A stretch of 64,000 bases of DNA from Thermoflavimicrobium dichotomicum (GTDB lineage Bacteria > Bacillota > Bacilli > Thermoactinomycetales > Thermoactinomycetaceae), in contig NZ_FORR01000002.1 in the NCBI RefSeq assembly GCF_900114055.1, positions 62,001-126,000 of the forward strand. Direction: 5' to 3'. How positions within the stretch are numbered: position 1 is the first letter of the stretch; every line of letters begins with the position of its first letter. Positions 62,485 to 64,000 of this stretch are shown piece after piece. The notes under the pieces were generated by a model. The model worked only from the letters and a program-made list of their open reading frames with translations, had not been told where the DNA came from and did no database searches. The translations under genes were made by a program, and so were the position numbers.

Positions 62485-64000
<1,516 letters not shown>

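Overview
The window is a chromosomal segment of an endospore-forming, low-to-moderate G+C Firmicute (Bacillales). Supporting features are sleB, sspI, ytxC, ytaF, T-box leaders, an L20 leader, dnaB/dnaI primosome genes, two pstB genes and phoPR. The closest fit is probably Thermoactinomycetaceae, because of a thermitase-like secreted subtilase and a futalosine-pathway mqnC; this placement is inference, since no rRNA gene is present.

Layout: (1) 1-2.1 kb holds the end of an aromatic-acid-exporter-type gene, a secreted subtilase, and a composite repeat bracketed by two near-identical hairpins. (2) 2.1-14.6 kb is the conserved pheS-pheT-zapA-cvpA-polX-mutS2 block with sleB and a holin-like gene inserted, then a TrmH-type methyltransferase, a KtrA-type K+ protein and sspI. 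(3) 14.6-18.6 kb has bdbCD, thiDE and three more copies of the repeat. (4) 18.6-23.8 kb is leuABCD behind a Leu T-box. (5) 24-30.6 kb has a marR gene with a structured leader, infC-rpmI-rplT with an L20 leader, thrS with a Thr T-box, ytxC and mqnC. (6) 30.7-34.9 kb has a nitroreductase behind a Fur-like box, three tRNAs (Phe, Gly, Leu), dnaI, dnaB and nrdR. (7) 35.2-37.9 kb is an inserted module: TetR plus an SDR gene with matching palindromes, and a lone nicotianamine-synthase-like gene with Zur-like boxes. (8) 38.1-44.8 kb is gapB-slt-coaE-ytaF-mutM-polA. (9) 44.9-53.3 kb is an accessory metal island: a Zur-controlled COG0523 GTPase, a decayed MerR/YnfA unit, a broken arsR-ACR3-arsC operon, and an intact organoarsenical operon (orf63-arsI-arsR-arsN1-merA). 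(10) 53.4-64 kb has a TSUP permease, pstSCAB1B2-phoU with a Pho box, phoPR, mdh and the 3' part of icd.

Points of most interest: a solitary Zur-type nicotianamine synthase homologue; a perfect 24-bp inverted repeat that makes a divergent Zur promoter pair with one side firing at a vestigial ORF; an ars operon ending in merA behind three ATCAA-N6-TTGAT operators; a MerR-type 19-bp-spacer promoter driving a small CCPFL protein next to a ruined YnfA and a ruined merR; clustered frameshifts confined to the metal island; a two-block dispersed hairpin repeat in at least five or six intergenic copies; and a non-AUG infC start. Zinc starvation links the COG0523 GTPase and the NAS homologue; phosphate starvation links pst and phoPR; tRNA charging controls pheST, leuABCD and thrS.
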